From NCBI GenBank assembly GCA_016125555.1, contig WGLN01000010.1, positions 1 to 64,000 of the forward strand: a DNA stretch of 64,000 nt, given 5' to 3'. The notes below the pieces were generated by a model, which made no database searches, had not been told where the DNA came from, and was given only the letters and a program-made list of their open reading frames with translations. This DNA comes from Porphyrobacter sp. Its GTDB lineage: Bacteria > Pseudomonadota > Alphaproteobacteria > Sphingomonadales > Sphingomonadaceae. Positions within the stretch are counted from its first letter, which is position 1. Every line of letters starts with the position of its first letter. Of the stretch, positions 31,533 to 41,018 are shown in pieces. The translations under genes were made by a program, and so were the position numbers.

Positions 31533-31936
31533 AGCAAATGCCCTCTAGCTTCGAGTTGATTTCTGCACGTCAGGCTTTTGATACGGTCCGCTGCAATCGG
31601 AAGCTGTTCTGTAGTGAATGCTGAACAAGGTCTTGCAGGAGCAGTTACAACGATCCCACACCATGAACATTCGTCAGGGTCGGTGACAGGCACCTCACTT
31701 CGAAATCGGTCGCCATCTGATTTGGTCTGTCGGCCCGGCAAGAACCAAATGGCTCGAACAAGATAGCCTAGGGACAAAAGCAAGACACCGAGACCAACGC
31801 CAAGGTTCGCCACGGCAAGACAGAGCCAAAACGCGGTTGGCGACTCCACATTTCCGACAAGAAATGCTGCCAGAACGCCGGCAATCACCAAGCACCAACC
31901 AATTACAGTGGCAGTTGAACCGTCGGGTCTCTCCAT
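31529..31936 (-). CDS. Small membrane protein with Cys cluster, AT-richer
   Basis: The 135-residue protein has two hydrophobic segments (about residues 10-30 and 36-58) and a soluble tail with ECSWCG and RPCSAF, giving three Cys in about 15 residues that could bind metal. I recognise no family. The gene sits between ivd and the carboxylase gene of the leucine operon, is visibly AT-richer than both, and its TGA overlaps the next gene's TTG start. It looks like an insertion into an existing operon. Confidence 0.6.
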   Translation of the reverse strand: MERPDGSTATVIGWCLVIAGVLAAFLVGNVESPTAFWLCLAVANLGVGLGVLLLSLGYLVRAIWFLPGRQTKSDGDRFRSEVPVTDPDECSWCGIVVTAPARPCSAFTTEQLPIAADRIKSLTCRNQLEARGHLL

Positions 31937-31960
31937 ACTTTGTCTCCCTCCATTAGCTCA

Positions 31961-33127
31961 TCACCCCGCCGCCCCGATCAGCTCGCGCCCGATCAGCATC
32001 CGGCGGATCTCGTTCGTCCCCGCGCCGATATCCAGCAGCTTGGCGTCCCTCATGTAGCGCTCGACCGGCCAGTCGGTGGTGTAGCCCGCCCCGCCCAGCG
32101 CCTGCACACTTTCGGCGGCGACCTTGAAGGCGTTTTCCGACGCCAGCAGGATCACCCCCGCCGCGTCAAAGCGGGTCGTCTGGCCCGCATCGCACGCCTT
32201 GGCGACCGCATAGGTGTAGGCGCGGGCCGATTGCAGGGCGACGTACATGTCGGCGACCTTGGCCTGCATCAGCTGGAAGCTGCCGATGGGTTTGCCGAAC
32301 TGCTTCCTCTCGCGCAGATACGGAATCACCGTGTCGAGGCACGCCTGCATGATGCCGAGCTGCAAGCCGGCAAGCACCACGCGCTCGTAATCGAGCCCGC
32401 TCATCAGCACGCCCACGCCCCCGTTGACCGGCCCCATCACGCGGTCCTCGGGGATGAAGCAATCGGCGAACACCAGCTCGGCGGTGGGCGAGCCCTTCAT
32501 GCCGACCTTCGAAATCTTCTGGCCGATCGAGAACCCCTCATCGCCCTTCTCGATCAGGAAGGCCGTGATGCCGCGTGATCCGGCGTGGCCATCGGTCTTG
32601 GCATAGACCACCAGCGTGTCGGCCTCGGGCGCATTGGTGATCCAGAACTTGGTGCCGTTCAGCACATAGCCGCCCTGAACCGCGTCGGCCTTCAGCTTCA
32701 TCGAGACCACGTCGCTGCCCGCGCCCGCCTCGGACATCGCGAGGCTACCGACATGCTCGCCGGAAATCAGTTTCGGCAGATACCTGGCCTTCTGCTCGTC
32801 GTTCCCCCAGCGGCGGATCTGGTTCAAACAGAGGTTCGAATGCGCGCCGTAGCTGAGGCCCACGCTGGCGCTCGCGCGGCTCACTTCCTCGACCGCGATG
32901 ACGTGTTCGAGATAGCCGAGGCCCAGCCCGCCCCATTCCTCTTCCACGGTGATGCCGTGGAGGCCGAGCGCGCCCATCGGCTCCCACAATTCGCGCGGGA
33001 AGCGGTCCTCGCGGTCGGTGCGCTCCGCGAGCGGCGCGATCTGCTCGTCGGCGAAGCGGGCCGTGCTCTCGCGGATCATCTCGGCGGCCTCGCCGAGGTG
33101 GAAGTCGAAATCGGGGGTCGCGCGCAT
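31961..33127 (-). CDS. ivd: Isovaleryl-CoA dehydrogenase
   Basis: An acyl-CoA dehydrogenase that oxidises isovaleryl-CoA in leucine breakdown, passing electrons to ETF. Its 388 residues have the FAD/substrate motifs LAMSEAGAGSDVVSM near residue 135 and WITNAPEADTLVVYAKTD, with the catalytic Glu expected near GLDYERVVLAG and the C-terminal helical domain ending in NEIRRMLIGREL. The start at 33127 has AGGA 8 nt upstream. It heads a minus-strand set with the carboxylase gene. Confidence 0.92.
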   Translation of the reverse strand: MRATPDFDFHLGEAAEMIRESTARFADEQIAPLAERTDREDRFPRELWEPMGALGLHGITVEEEWGGLGLGYLEHVIAVEEVSRASASVGLSYGAHSNLCLNQIRRWGNDEQKARYLPKLISGEHVGSLAMSEAGAGSDVVSMKLKADAVQGGYVLNGTKFWITNAPEADTLVVYAKTDGHAGSRGITAFLIEKGDEGFSIGQKISKVGMKGSPTAELVFADCFIPEDRVMGPVNGGVGVLMSGLDYERVVLAGLQLGIMQACLDTVIPYLRERKQFGKPIGSFQLMQAKVADMYVALQSARAYTYAVAKACDAGQTTRFDAAGVILLASENAFKVAAESVQALGGAGYTTDWPVERYMRDAKLLDIGAGTNEIRRMLIGRELIGAAG

Positions 33128-33239
33128 TTTATGTCCTGCGATTGTAATGATCGTTCTGCGCCTCCGCATAGCAAGCGCCGCTGGAAAGGCCAATCGCCCG
33201 CGCTGGCCCTCGCGCGCTTTCGCGGCTAGTCCTTCGCGT

Positions 33240-34010
33240 ATGACCTCTCCTCGACCCCTGCTCCGCTTTGAAGGCGCCGCGCGCGTCTATGGCAATGTGC
33301 AGGCGGTCGCCGGAGTGACCTGCGACATCGCGGGCGGCAGCTTCGTTGCGCTGGTGGGCGCCTCGGGATCGGGCAAGTCGACGCTGCTCAAGATGGTCAA
33401 CACGCTGGTCGAACCCACCGCGGGACGCGTGCTGTTCGGCGGCGAGGATGTGACCGCGCTGCCGCCCGCCCGCCTGCGCCGCCGCGTGGGCTACGTGTTC
33501 CAGGGCATCGGGCTGTTCCCGCACATGAGCGTGGCGGAAAACATCGCGATCGGCCCCCGGCTGGCGGGCGAGAAGCTGCCCCCTTCGCGCATCGCCGAGC
33601 TGCTCGAACTGGTCGAGCTCGACCCCGCCATGGCGAGCCGGATGCCCGACGAACTCTCGGGCGGCCAGCGCCAGCGCGTCGGCGTGGCGCGCGCGCTGGC
33701 GGGGGAGCCCGAACTGCTTTTGATGGACGAACCCTTCGGCGCGCTCGACCCGCTCACCCGCGACGCGCTGGGCGAGAAGGTGCGCGAACTCCATGAACGG
33801 CTCGGCCTCACCACCGTGATGGTCACCCACGACATGGCCGAGGCGCTGCTGCTCGCCGACCGGGTGCTGGTGATGGATGCAGGGGCCATCGTCGCCGACG
33901 AAAGCCCGCGCGCGCTGCTCGCCGGCGAGGGCGGGGACATTGCGCAGGGCCTCGTCGCCGTCCCGCGCCAGCAGGCCGAACGGCTCGCCGCGATGGAGAG
34001 CCCGCGCTGA
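33240..34010 (+). CDS. Betaine/osmoprotectant-type ABC transporter ATPase
   Basis: A 256-residue ATPase with Walker A GASGSGKST near residue 40, signature LSGGQRQRVGVARAL near 139, Walker B LLMDEPFGALDP and H-loop VMVTHDMAEALLLADRV. This is the ProV/OpuA-like type, but it lacks the long regulatory CBS tail. Its TGA overlaps the permease-binding gene's ATG as TGATG, so the two are translationally coupled. It is divergent from ivd, and the 112-nt gap between them must hold both promoters. Confidence 0.92.
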   Translation: MTSPRPLLRFEGAARVYGNVQAVAGVTCDIAGGSFVALVGASGSGKSTLLKMVNTLVEPTAGRVLFGGEDVTALPPARLRRRVGYVFQGIGLFPHMSVAENIAIGPRLAGEKLPPSRIAELLELVELDPAMASRMPDELSGGQRQRVGVARALAGEPELLLMDEPFGALDPLTRDALGEKVRELHERLGLTTVMVTHDMAEALLLADRVLVMDAGAIVADESPRALLAGEGGDIAQGLVAVPRQQAERLAAMESPR

Positions 34011-35548
34011 TGGGCGATATCTGGGACATCCTCCCCGGCCTCGGCGACAAGCTTGCCGCCCATGTCGTGCTCTCGGCGAGCGCGATCGGCCTTGCGATCA
34101 TCATCGCCCTGCCGCTGGCGGTGTGGGCGAGCCGCTCGGCCACGGTCTCGCGCATCGCGCTCGCGCTTGCGAGCCTCGTCCAGACCATCCCCGCGCTCGC
34201 ACTGCTGGCGCTTTTCTTCCCGCTGCTGCTGAGCCTTCGGGCGGTGTTCGGCGAAGGGCTGCCGACGCTCGGGTTCCTCCCTGCGCTGCTGGCGCTGACG
34301 CTCTATGCGCTGCTGCCGATCCTCAGGAACGCGGTGACTGCGCAGGCCAATCTCGATCCCGGCGTGCTCGAGGCGGCGGACGGCGTGGGGATGACCAAGT
34401 GGCAGAAGCTGCGGCTGGTCGAGGCGCCGCTTTCGGCGCCCTTCGTGATGGCCGGCATCCGCACCGCGAGCGTGTGGACGATCGGCGCGGCGACGCTCGC
34501 CACCACCATCGGCCAGCCGAGCCTCGGCGACCCGATCTTTGCCGGCCTGCAGACCCAGAACTGGGCACTGGTGCTGGCCGGGTGCCTTGCCAGCGCGGGG
34601 CTGGCGCTGGCGGCGGACAACCTCCTCTGGGTGATCGAGGTCGGCCTCGCGCGGCGGCGGCGCTGGATGAGCCTCGGCGGCGTGGCGATCGTCGCGCTCG
34701 GCATCCTCGCCGCGCTCTGGGCCGGGCGCGCGGAAGAGGGCGAGCGCCCGATCGTGATCGCCTCCAAGCAGTTTTCCGAGCAATATATCCTCGCCAAGCT
34801 GATCGGCGCGCGGCTTCAGGCGGCGGGGTACCGGGTTGAATATCGCGACGGGCTGGGGAGCGCCGTGGTGCACTCGGCAGTCGCCAATTCGAGCATCGAC
34901 ATCTCGGTCGACTACACCGGCACCATCTGGACCAATTACCTGAAGCGCGACGACAATCCCGGCCGCGAGGCGATGTACGAGACGATCCGCGCATGGGAAG
35001 CGCGCGAGAACGGCGTCAAGGTGCTCGGCCGGCTCGGCTTCGAGAACGCCTATGCCTTCGCGATGCGCGCCGACCGGGCAAAGGAGCTGGGGGTGACCAG
35101 CCTCGCCGATCTTGCCGCGGTGGCCCCGCGCCTGACGGTGGGCGGCGACCCCGAGTTCTTCGAGCGGCCCGAATGGATCGCGGTGAAGGCCGCCTATGGC
35201 CTCGACTTCGCGAGCAAGCGCAATTTCGCGCCGACCTTCATGTACAACGCGCTCCAATCGGGCGAGGCCGACGTGATCAGCGCCTACACCTCCGACGGGC
35301 GGATCGCGGCGGACCGGCTGGTGGTGCTGGAGGACCCCAAGGGCGCGCTCCCCAGCTATGACGCGATGATCATGCTCTCCCCGCGCATCGCCGGGGATGC
35401 GGGGGTGATCGCCGCGCTGAAGCCGCTGGTGGGCGCGATTTCGGTCGAGGCGATGCGCGAGGCGAACCTCGCGGTCGACCGCGAGGATGCGCAGAAGATG
35501 ACGCCGAAACAGGCGGCGCAGATGCTGGCAGCGAAGGCCGGACTTTAG
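34010..35548 (+). CDS. ABC permease fused to a substrate-binding domain (OpuC/EgtU-like)
   Basis: The first ~235 residues form a permease with five or so membrane segments and the EAA-type motif EAADGVGMTKWQKLRLVEAPL. After a linker (RAEEGERPIVIASKQF) the remaining ~265 residues form a periplasmic binding domain with the IDISVDYTGTIWTNYL motif. Permease-binding fusions of this kind import betaine, choline or ergothioneine. The single aromatic pocket cannot be modelled here, so the ligand is open. No separate binding protein is present. Confidence 0.88.
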   Translation: MGDIWDILPGLGDKLAAHVVLSASAIGLAIIIALPLAVWASRSATVSRIALALASLVQTIPALALLALFFPLLLSLRAVFGEGLPTLGFLPALLALTLYALLPILRNAVTAQANLDPGVLEAADGVGMTKWQKLRLVEAPLSAPFVMAGIRTASVWTIGAATLATTIGQPSLGDPIFAGLQTQNWALVLAGCLASAGLALAADNLLWVIEVGLARRRRWMSLGGVAIVALGILAALWAGRAEEGERPIVIASKQFSEQYILAKLIGARLQAAGYRVEYRDGLGSAVVHSAVANSSIDISVDYTGTIWTNYLKRDDNPGREAMYETIRAWEARENGVKVLGRLGFENAYAFAMRADRAKELGVTSLADLAAVAPRLTVGGDPEFFERPEWIAVKAAYGLDFASKRNFAPTFMYNALQSGEADVISAYTSDGRIAADRLVVLEDPKGALPSYDAMIMLSPRIAGDAGVIAALKPLVGAISVEAMREANLAVDREDAQKMTPKQAAQMLAAKAGL

Positions 35549-35564
35549 GCCGGGGCGCGGCCGA

Positions 35565-35987
35565 TCAGGACAGCCTGCGCCAGATCTGCGTCTGGCAGAA
35601 CGGGCCGATGCAGCCCTTCACCTCGAGCACGTTCGGGCCCTTGCGGCGGATCACCGAGCGGTAGCTCTTGCCGCTCTTGGGATCGTAGATGCGTCCGCGC
35701 CACAGGTCCTCCTCCTCGGTGAAGCCGCTGAGCACCGGCATCCCGAGCAGCCGCCGGTTGCGCAGCGCGGGATCGGGATTGTTGACGTCGCGCTGGTCCA
35801 CGCCCTGCGGCGGGGCGACGAGGAAGCGTTCGATCCTGCCGCACACCGTCTTGCCGCAGGGCCCGACGCGCACCACCGCGTCCTTCTTCTCGGTCACCCA
35901 GCGGCCTTCCACCGGATCGGCGGCGTGGGCGGGCGCGGCGACCGCGAAGGCGGCGGCAAGTGCGGCAAGAACCAGACGTTTCATCAT
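35565..35987 (-). CDS. Secreted DUF2147 protein
   Basis: A signal peptide ([23 protein letters not shown]) precedes a 118-residue domain with [43 protein letters not shown] and [18 protein letters not shown], the DUF2147 signature with conserved Cys. These periplasmic proteins have no assigned activity. Its ATG overlaps the stop of the upstream methyltransferase fusion as ATGA, so it is translationally coupled to it. Confidence 0.88.
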   Translation of the reverse strand: MMKRLVLAALAAAFAVAAPAHAADPVEGRWVTEKKDAVVRVGPCGKTVCGRIERFLVAPPQGVDQRDVNNPDPALRNRRLLGMPVLSGFTEEEDLWRGRIYDPKSGKSYRSVIRRKGPNVLEVKGCIGPFCQTQIWRRLS

Positions 35988-38278
35988 GCGAATCCCACTC
36001 CAAAGGGCCAACGTCGCCCACAGATGCCGAGCACCTTGAACAGCGTGCCCATCTGGCTGTCCTCGACCAGCCGGTCGCGCTGGCGCTGCAGCTTGGCCGC
36101 CTCGCCCGGATTGCGCCGCTGGAGCGCCTCGAGCCGGGTGTCGATGCCCATCTGGCGCAGCCACTCGCCCTGGCATTGCAGCCCCATCACGTCCGCCCCG
36201 TGCTGCTGCGCGACATGGGCGAGCAGCTCGAAATCGACATGGGCGGTGATGTCGGCCTCGCCCGGATGAGCGAAGACATCGACCTTCTTGTGCGCCTTCA
36301 GCGCCTGCAGCGTGGTTCCGGAGGACAGCTCGCGGTGGCCGTAATCGATAACGAGCGCAGCGCCGCCTTGTTCCTTGAGCCGCCCCGCGATCTCGCTCAT
36401 CATCGCCACCGCCGCCGGACTGGTCTCGATCGTCGCGCCCTGTGCGGCCCTCAACCAGCTCGGCGGAACGATGTGGTCCATCCGCTCCTTGCCGGTGACG
36501 TAGGCGAATTTGTCGCCTTCGAGCCCCACCATCCGCTCGAACCAGCCATCGGCAGAGCGCAGCAGCTGGTGGATCGGCAGCGCATCGAAGAATTCGTTGG
36601 CGACGATCAGCAGCGGCGCGTCGTCGGGCAGGGTGGTGAGGTCGTGGTGGTGGTGGCAATCGGGGAAGGCCTCGCGCTGGAGCTTGCGCAGCGCCGGCGA
36701 GGTCTCGACGAAATGGACCTGCGGCGCGAAGTCATAACGTGACGCGGCGCCGAGCGCGTCGCGCGCCAACGTCCCGCGCCCCGGGCCGAGCTCGACGTAA
36801 TGGATGCGTTTGCGGCTGCCCATGCGCACCCACAGGTCGGCGAGCCACAGGCCGATCAGCTCGCCGAACATCTGGCTGACCTCGGGCGCGGTGATGAAGT
36901 CGCCCTGGTCGCCCAGCGGATCGCGGGTGGCATAGTAGCGCGCGTTGCTCTCGCCCATGAACTGCGCGAGGCTGATCGGACCGTTCTGCTTGATGAGCCG
37001 GCGGAAGGTCTTGGCAAGATCGACCTTGGCGCGCGCGGCGGCCTCGGCGTCCTTGCGGGCCTGTTCCTCGGCCTCGGCCTTGGCGCGGGCCTTGGCTTCG
37101 GCTTCCTCCCGGGCTTTCTTCTCGGCTTCGGCCTTCGCCCGCGCTTCTGCCTCGGCCTTCTTGCGGGCCTTCTCTTCCGCTTCGGCCTTGGCCTTGGCTT
37201 CGGCTTCGCGGCGCGCTTTCTCCTCGGCCTCCGCCTTGGCGCGCGCCTCGGCTTCAGCGCGGGCCTTTGCCTCCGCCTCGGCCTTGCGGCGCTCCTCGGC
37301 CTTGCGGCGCTCCTCGGCCTCGCGGCGCGCCTTTTCCTCGGCTTCGGCCTTGGCGCGGGCTTCCGCTTCGGCGCGGGCCTTGGCCTCGGCTTCCTCCCGG
37401 GCTTTCTTCTCGGCTTCGGCTTTCGCCCGCGCTTCCGCCTCCTTGCGAGCCTTCTCCTCCGCTTCGGCCTTGGCCTTGGCTTCGGCTTCGCGGCGCGCTT
37501 TCTCCGCGGCCTCCGCCTTGGCGCGCGCCTCGGCTTCGGCGCGGGCCTTTGCCTCCGCCTCGGCCTTGCGGCGCTCCTCGGCCTCGCGACGCGCCTTCGC
37601 CTCGGCTTCGGCCTTGGCGCGGGCTTCCGCCTCGGCGCGGGCTCTGGCCTCGGCTTCCTCCCGGGCTTTCTTCTCGGCTTCGGCCTTGGCGCGCGCTTCC
37701 GCCTCCTTGCGAGCCTTCTCTTCAGCTTCGGCCTTGGCCTTCGCCTCGGCTTCGCGGCGTGCTTTCTCCGCGGCCTCCGCCTTCGCCTTGGCCTCGGCCT
37801 CGCGACGGGCCTTCTCTTCGGCGAGCGCCTTTTCCTTGGCTTCCTTGCGCGCCCGCGCTTCCGCTTCGGCCTTGGCCTGCGCCTCGGCGGCGAGCCGCGC
37901 GCGTTCGGCGGCTTCGGCCTCGCGGCGCGCGCGCGCCTCGGCGGCAGCCCTTTCGCGGGCCTCGCGTTCGGCGGCGGCGCGGGCTTCGGCCTCGGCGCGG
38001 GCACGTTCGCGTTCCTCGCGCAGCGCCTTCGCGCGCGCTTCGGCTTCCGCCTTCGCGCGGGCGAGCGCCTCAGCCTTGGCGCGCGCCTCGGCCTCGCGCC
38101 CGGACTTCTCCTTGGCGGCGGGGTGCGGCTCGTCCCCCGGGTCGATCAGCCGGAGTGCGGGGCGCCACTCGGGCGCGCCGTTCAGGCCGGGTGCGTCGTC
38201 CCCGTCGCGGACGGCTTCCTCCGCAGCGCGAAGAAGACGACAATCAATCCAGTCAATATCAGCGGTATGGTCAGCCAT
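35984..38278 (-). CDS. Charged-helix repeat fused to a MidA/NDUFAF7-type methyltransferase
   Basis: The 764-residue protein has three parts. Residues 1-56 form a unique leader. Residues ~57-415 are an Ala/Glu/Lys/Arg repeat with about an 8-residue period that should form one continuous helix. From ~416 comes a class I SAM-dependent methyltransferase of the DUF185/MidA family, with [36 protein letters not shown] (SAM loop) and [18 protein letters not shown]7, the human relative, dimethylates an arginine of complex I subunit NDUFS2. The only plausible start is the ATG at 38278, which overlaps lgt by 97 nt. No ATG or GTG lies between it and the methyltransferase. lgt followed by MidA is a common order; the helix is the novelty. 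Confidence 0.8.
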   Translation of the reverse strand: MADHTADIDWIDCRLLRAAEEAVRDGDDAPGLNGAPEWRPALRLIDPGDEPHPAAKEKSGREAEARAKAEALARAKAEAEARAKALREERERARAEAEARAAAEREARERAAAEARARREAEAAERARLAAEAQAKAEAEARARKEAKEKALAEEKARREAEAKAKAEAAEKARREAEAKAKAEAEEKARKEAEARAKAEAEKKAREEAEARARAEAEARAKAEAEAKARREAEERRKAEAEAKARAEAEARAKAEAAEKARREAEAKAKAEAEEKARKEAEARAKAEAEKKAREEAEAKARAEAEARAKAEAEEKARREAEERRKAEERRKAEAEAKARAEAEARAKAEAEEKARREAEAKAKAEAEEKARKKAEAEARAKAEAEKKAREEAEAKARAKAEAEEQARKDAEAAARAKVDLAKTFRRLIKQNGPISLAQFMGESNARYYATRDPLGDQGDFITAPEVSQMFGELIGLWLADLWVRMGSRKRIHYVELGPGRGTLARDALGAASRYDFAPQVHFVETSPALRKLQREAFPDCHHHHDLTTLPDDAPLLIVANEFFDALPIHQLLRSADGWFERMVGLEGDKFAYVTGKERMDHIVPPSWLRAAQGATIETSPAAVAMMSEIAGRLKEQGGAALVIDYGHRELSSGTTLQALKAHKKVDVFAHPGEADITAHVDFELLAHVAQQHGADVMGLQCQGEWLRQMGIDTRLEALQRRNPGEAAKLQRQRDRLVEDSQMGTLFKVLGICGRRWPFGVGFA
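37031..38110 (-). repeat. Coding tandem repeat, 24-nt octads in longer units
   Basis: About 1,080 nt of in-frame repeat encode KARREAEA- and [12 protein letters not shown] octads. A longer unit (about 88 residues, then about 94, then a shorter third copy) is nearly duplicated, differing by small in-frame insertions ([12 protein letters not shown]). All frameshifts are avoided. The unit structure suggests expansion by slippage or unequal recombination under selection for the reading frame. Confidence 0.75.
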
Positions 38279-39084
38279 TGGCCCATCGATAGCCCGGTCT
38301 GCCGGGCGAAGTCAGCCAGTTGTGCGTCGGGCTGCCGGAAAAATTCGTTAACGAAGCGCGCGATTCCCATGCCGAGCGTGAACACGCCCACCAGGAGACC
38401 GGGGCGATAGCGCGCGCGGGTCTTCCAGAACAGCAGCATCATGATGATGAGCAGCGCCAGTCCCTCGAGCCCGGCCTGGTAGAGCTGGCTGGGGTGGCGC
38501 GGGAGCTGGCTGGGGTCGCCCGGGAAGATCATCGCCCAGGGCACGTCTGTCACCCGGCCCCACAATTCGCCGTTGATGAAATTGGCGAGCCGGCCGAGCA
38601 GCATTCCCATCGGCACGCTGACCGAGACATAGTCGGCGACCCGGATGAAGCTCAGCTTCTCGCGCCACGATACCCACGCCATCGCCACCGCGACGCCGAC
38701 GAGGCCGCCGTGAAAGCTCATGCCGCCGTCCCACAGCCGCAGCAGCTTCCACCTGACCCACCCGTCGCCGGAGAAATCGGTGAAGGCGCTGGGGATGCCG
38801 GTGTCGCCGCCGGTGTAGAACAGCGCATAGCCGAGCCGCCCGCCGATGATCACGCCGAGGGTGCAGTAGAAGAACAGGTCGTCGGCGTGGCGCTGCGCCA
38901 TCGGCGCGCCGGGCGCCTTGAGCATCTTCGAGGTGTGCCACCAGGCGAAGATCACGCCCAGCAGGTAGGCCAGCGAATAGAAGCGCAGCTCGAACCAGCC
39001 GACCCGGAACAGGTAGGGCCGCAGCCCCAGGTCGGTCCAGTGGATCGGATCGGCGACGCCGCTTGCGGCAAGTAGTGACAGCAC
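38182..39084 (-). CDS. lgt: Prolipoprotein diacylglyceryl transferase
   Basis: Adds diacylglycerol to the lipobox Cys of prolipoproteins in the inner membrane. Its 300 residues have seven predicted membrane segments and the signature [17 protein letters not shown] near residue 150, with [11 protein letters not shown] near 122 and the C-terminal [14 protein letters not shown]. The length is normal. Its 3' end is overlapped by 97 nt by the helix-methyltransferase gene in another frame, which is an unusually long overlap. Confidence 0.95.
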   Translation of the reverse strand: MLSLLAASGVADPIHWTDLGLRPYLFRVGWFELRFYSLAYLLGVIFAWWHTSKMLKAPGAPMAQRHADDLFFYCTLGVIIGGRLGYALFYTGGDTGIPSAFTDFSGDGWVRWKLLRLWDGGMSFHGGLVGVAVAMAWVSWREKLSFIRVADYVSVSVPMGMLLGRLANFINGELWGRVTDVPWAMIFPGDPSQLPRHPSQLYQAGLEGLALLIIMMLLFWKTRARYRPGLLVGVFTLGMGIARFVNEFFRQPDAQLADFARQTGLSMGQWLTIPLILTGLIVVFFALRRKPSATGTTHPA

Positions 39085-39281
39085 GGAGCGAACCCCTTAA
39101 TGACGATGATATGCCGTATCGGCGGGCCTGACGGGCCGTGTCGCGGGTGCTTCTGGCACAGCGCGCGGGAGAGGGGAAGGGCGCAGGATCGCCGGCACGG
39201 CACGGGATCGGAAGACCGCAAGGAGGCGCGCGCGACGCGCCGGCGGCTTCGCGAAAAATGAGAGAGAGGAAAGGACACCGC

Positions 39282-40997
<1,716 letters not shown>

Positions 40998-41018
40998 GCG
41001 TGACGTGAGCCCTGCCGC

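Noticed and set aside
37031..38110. Tandem repeat read as a CRISPR-like or non-coding minisatellite
   Set aside because: The units are in one open frame without stops and encode a regular charged helix; no spacers or cas genes exist.
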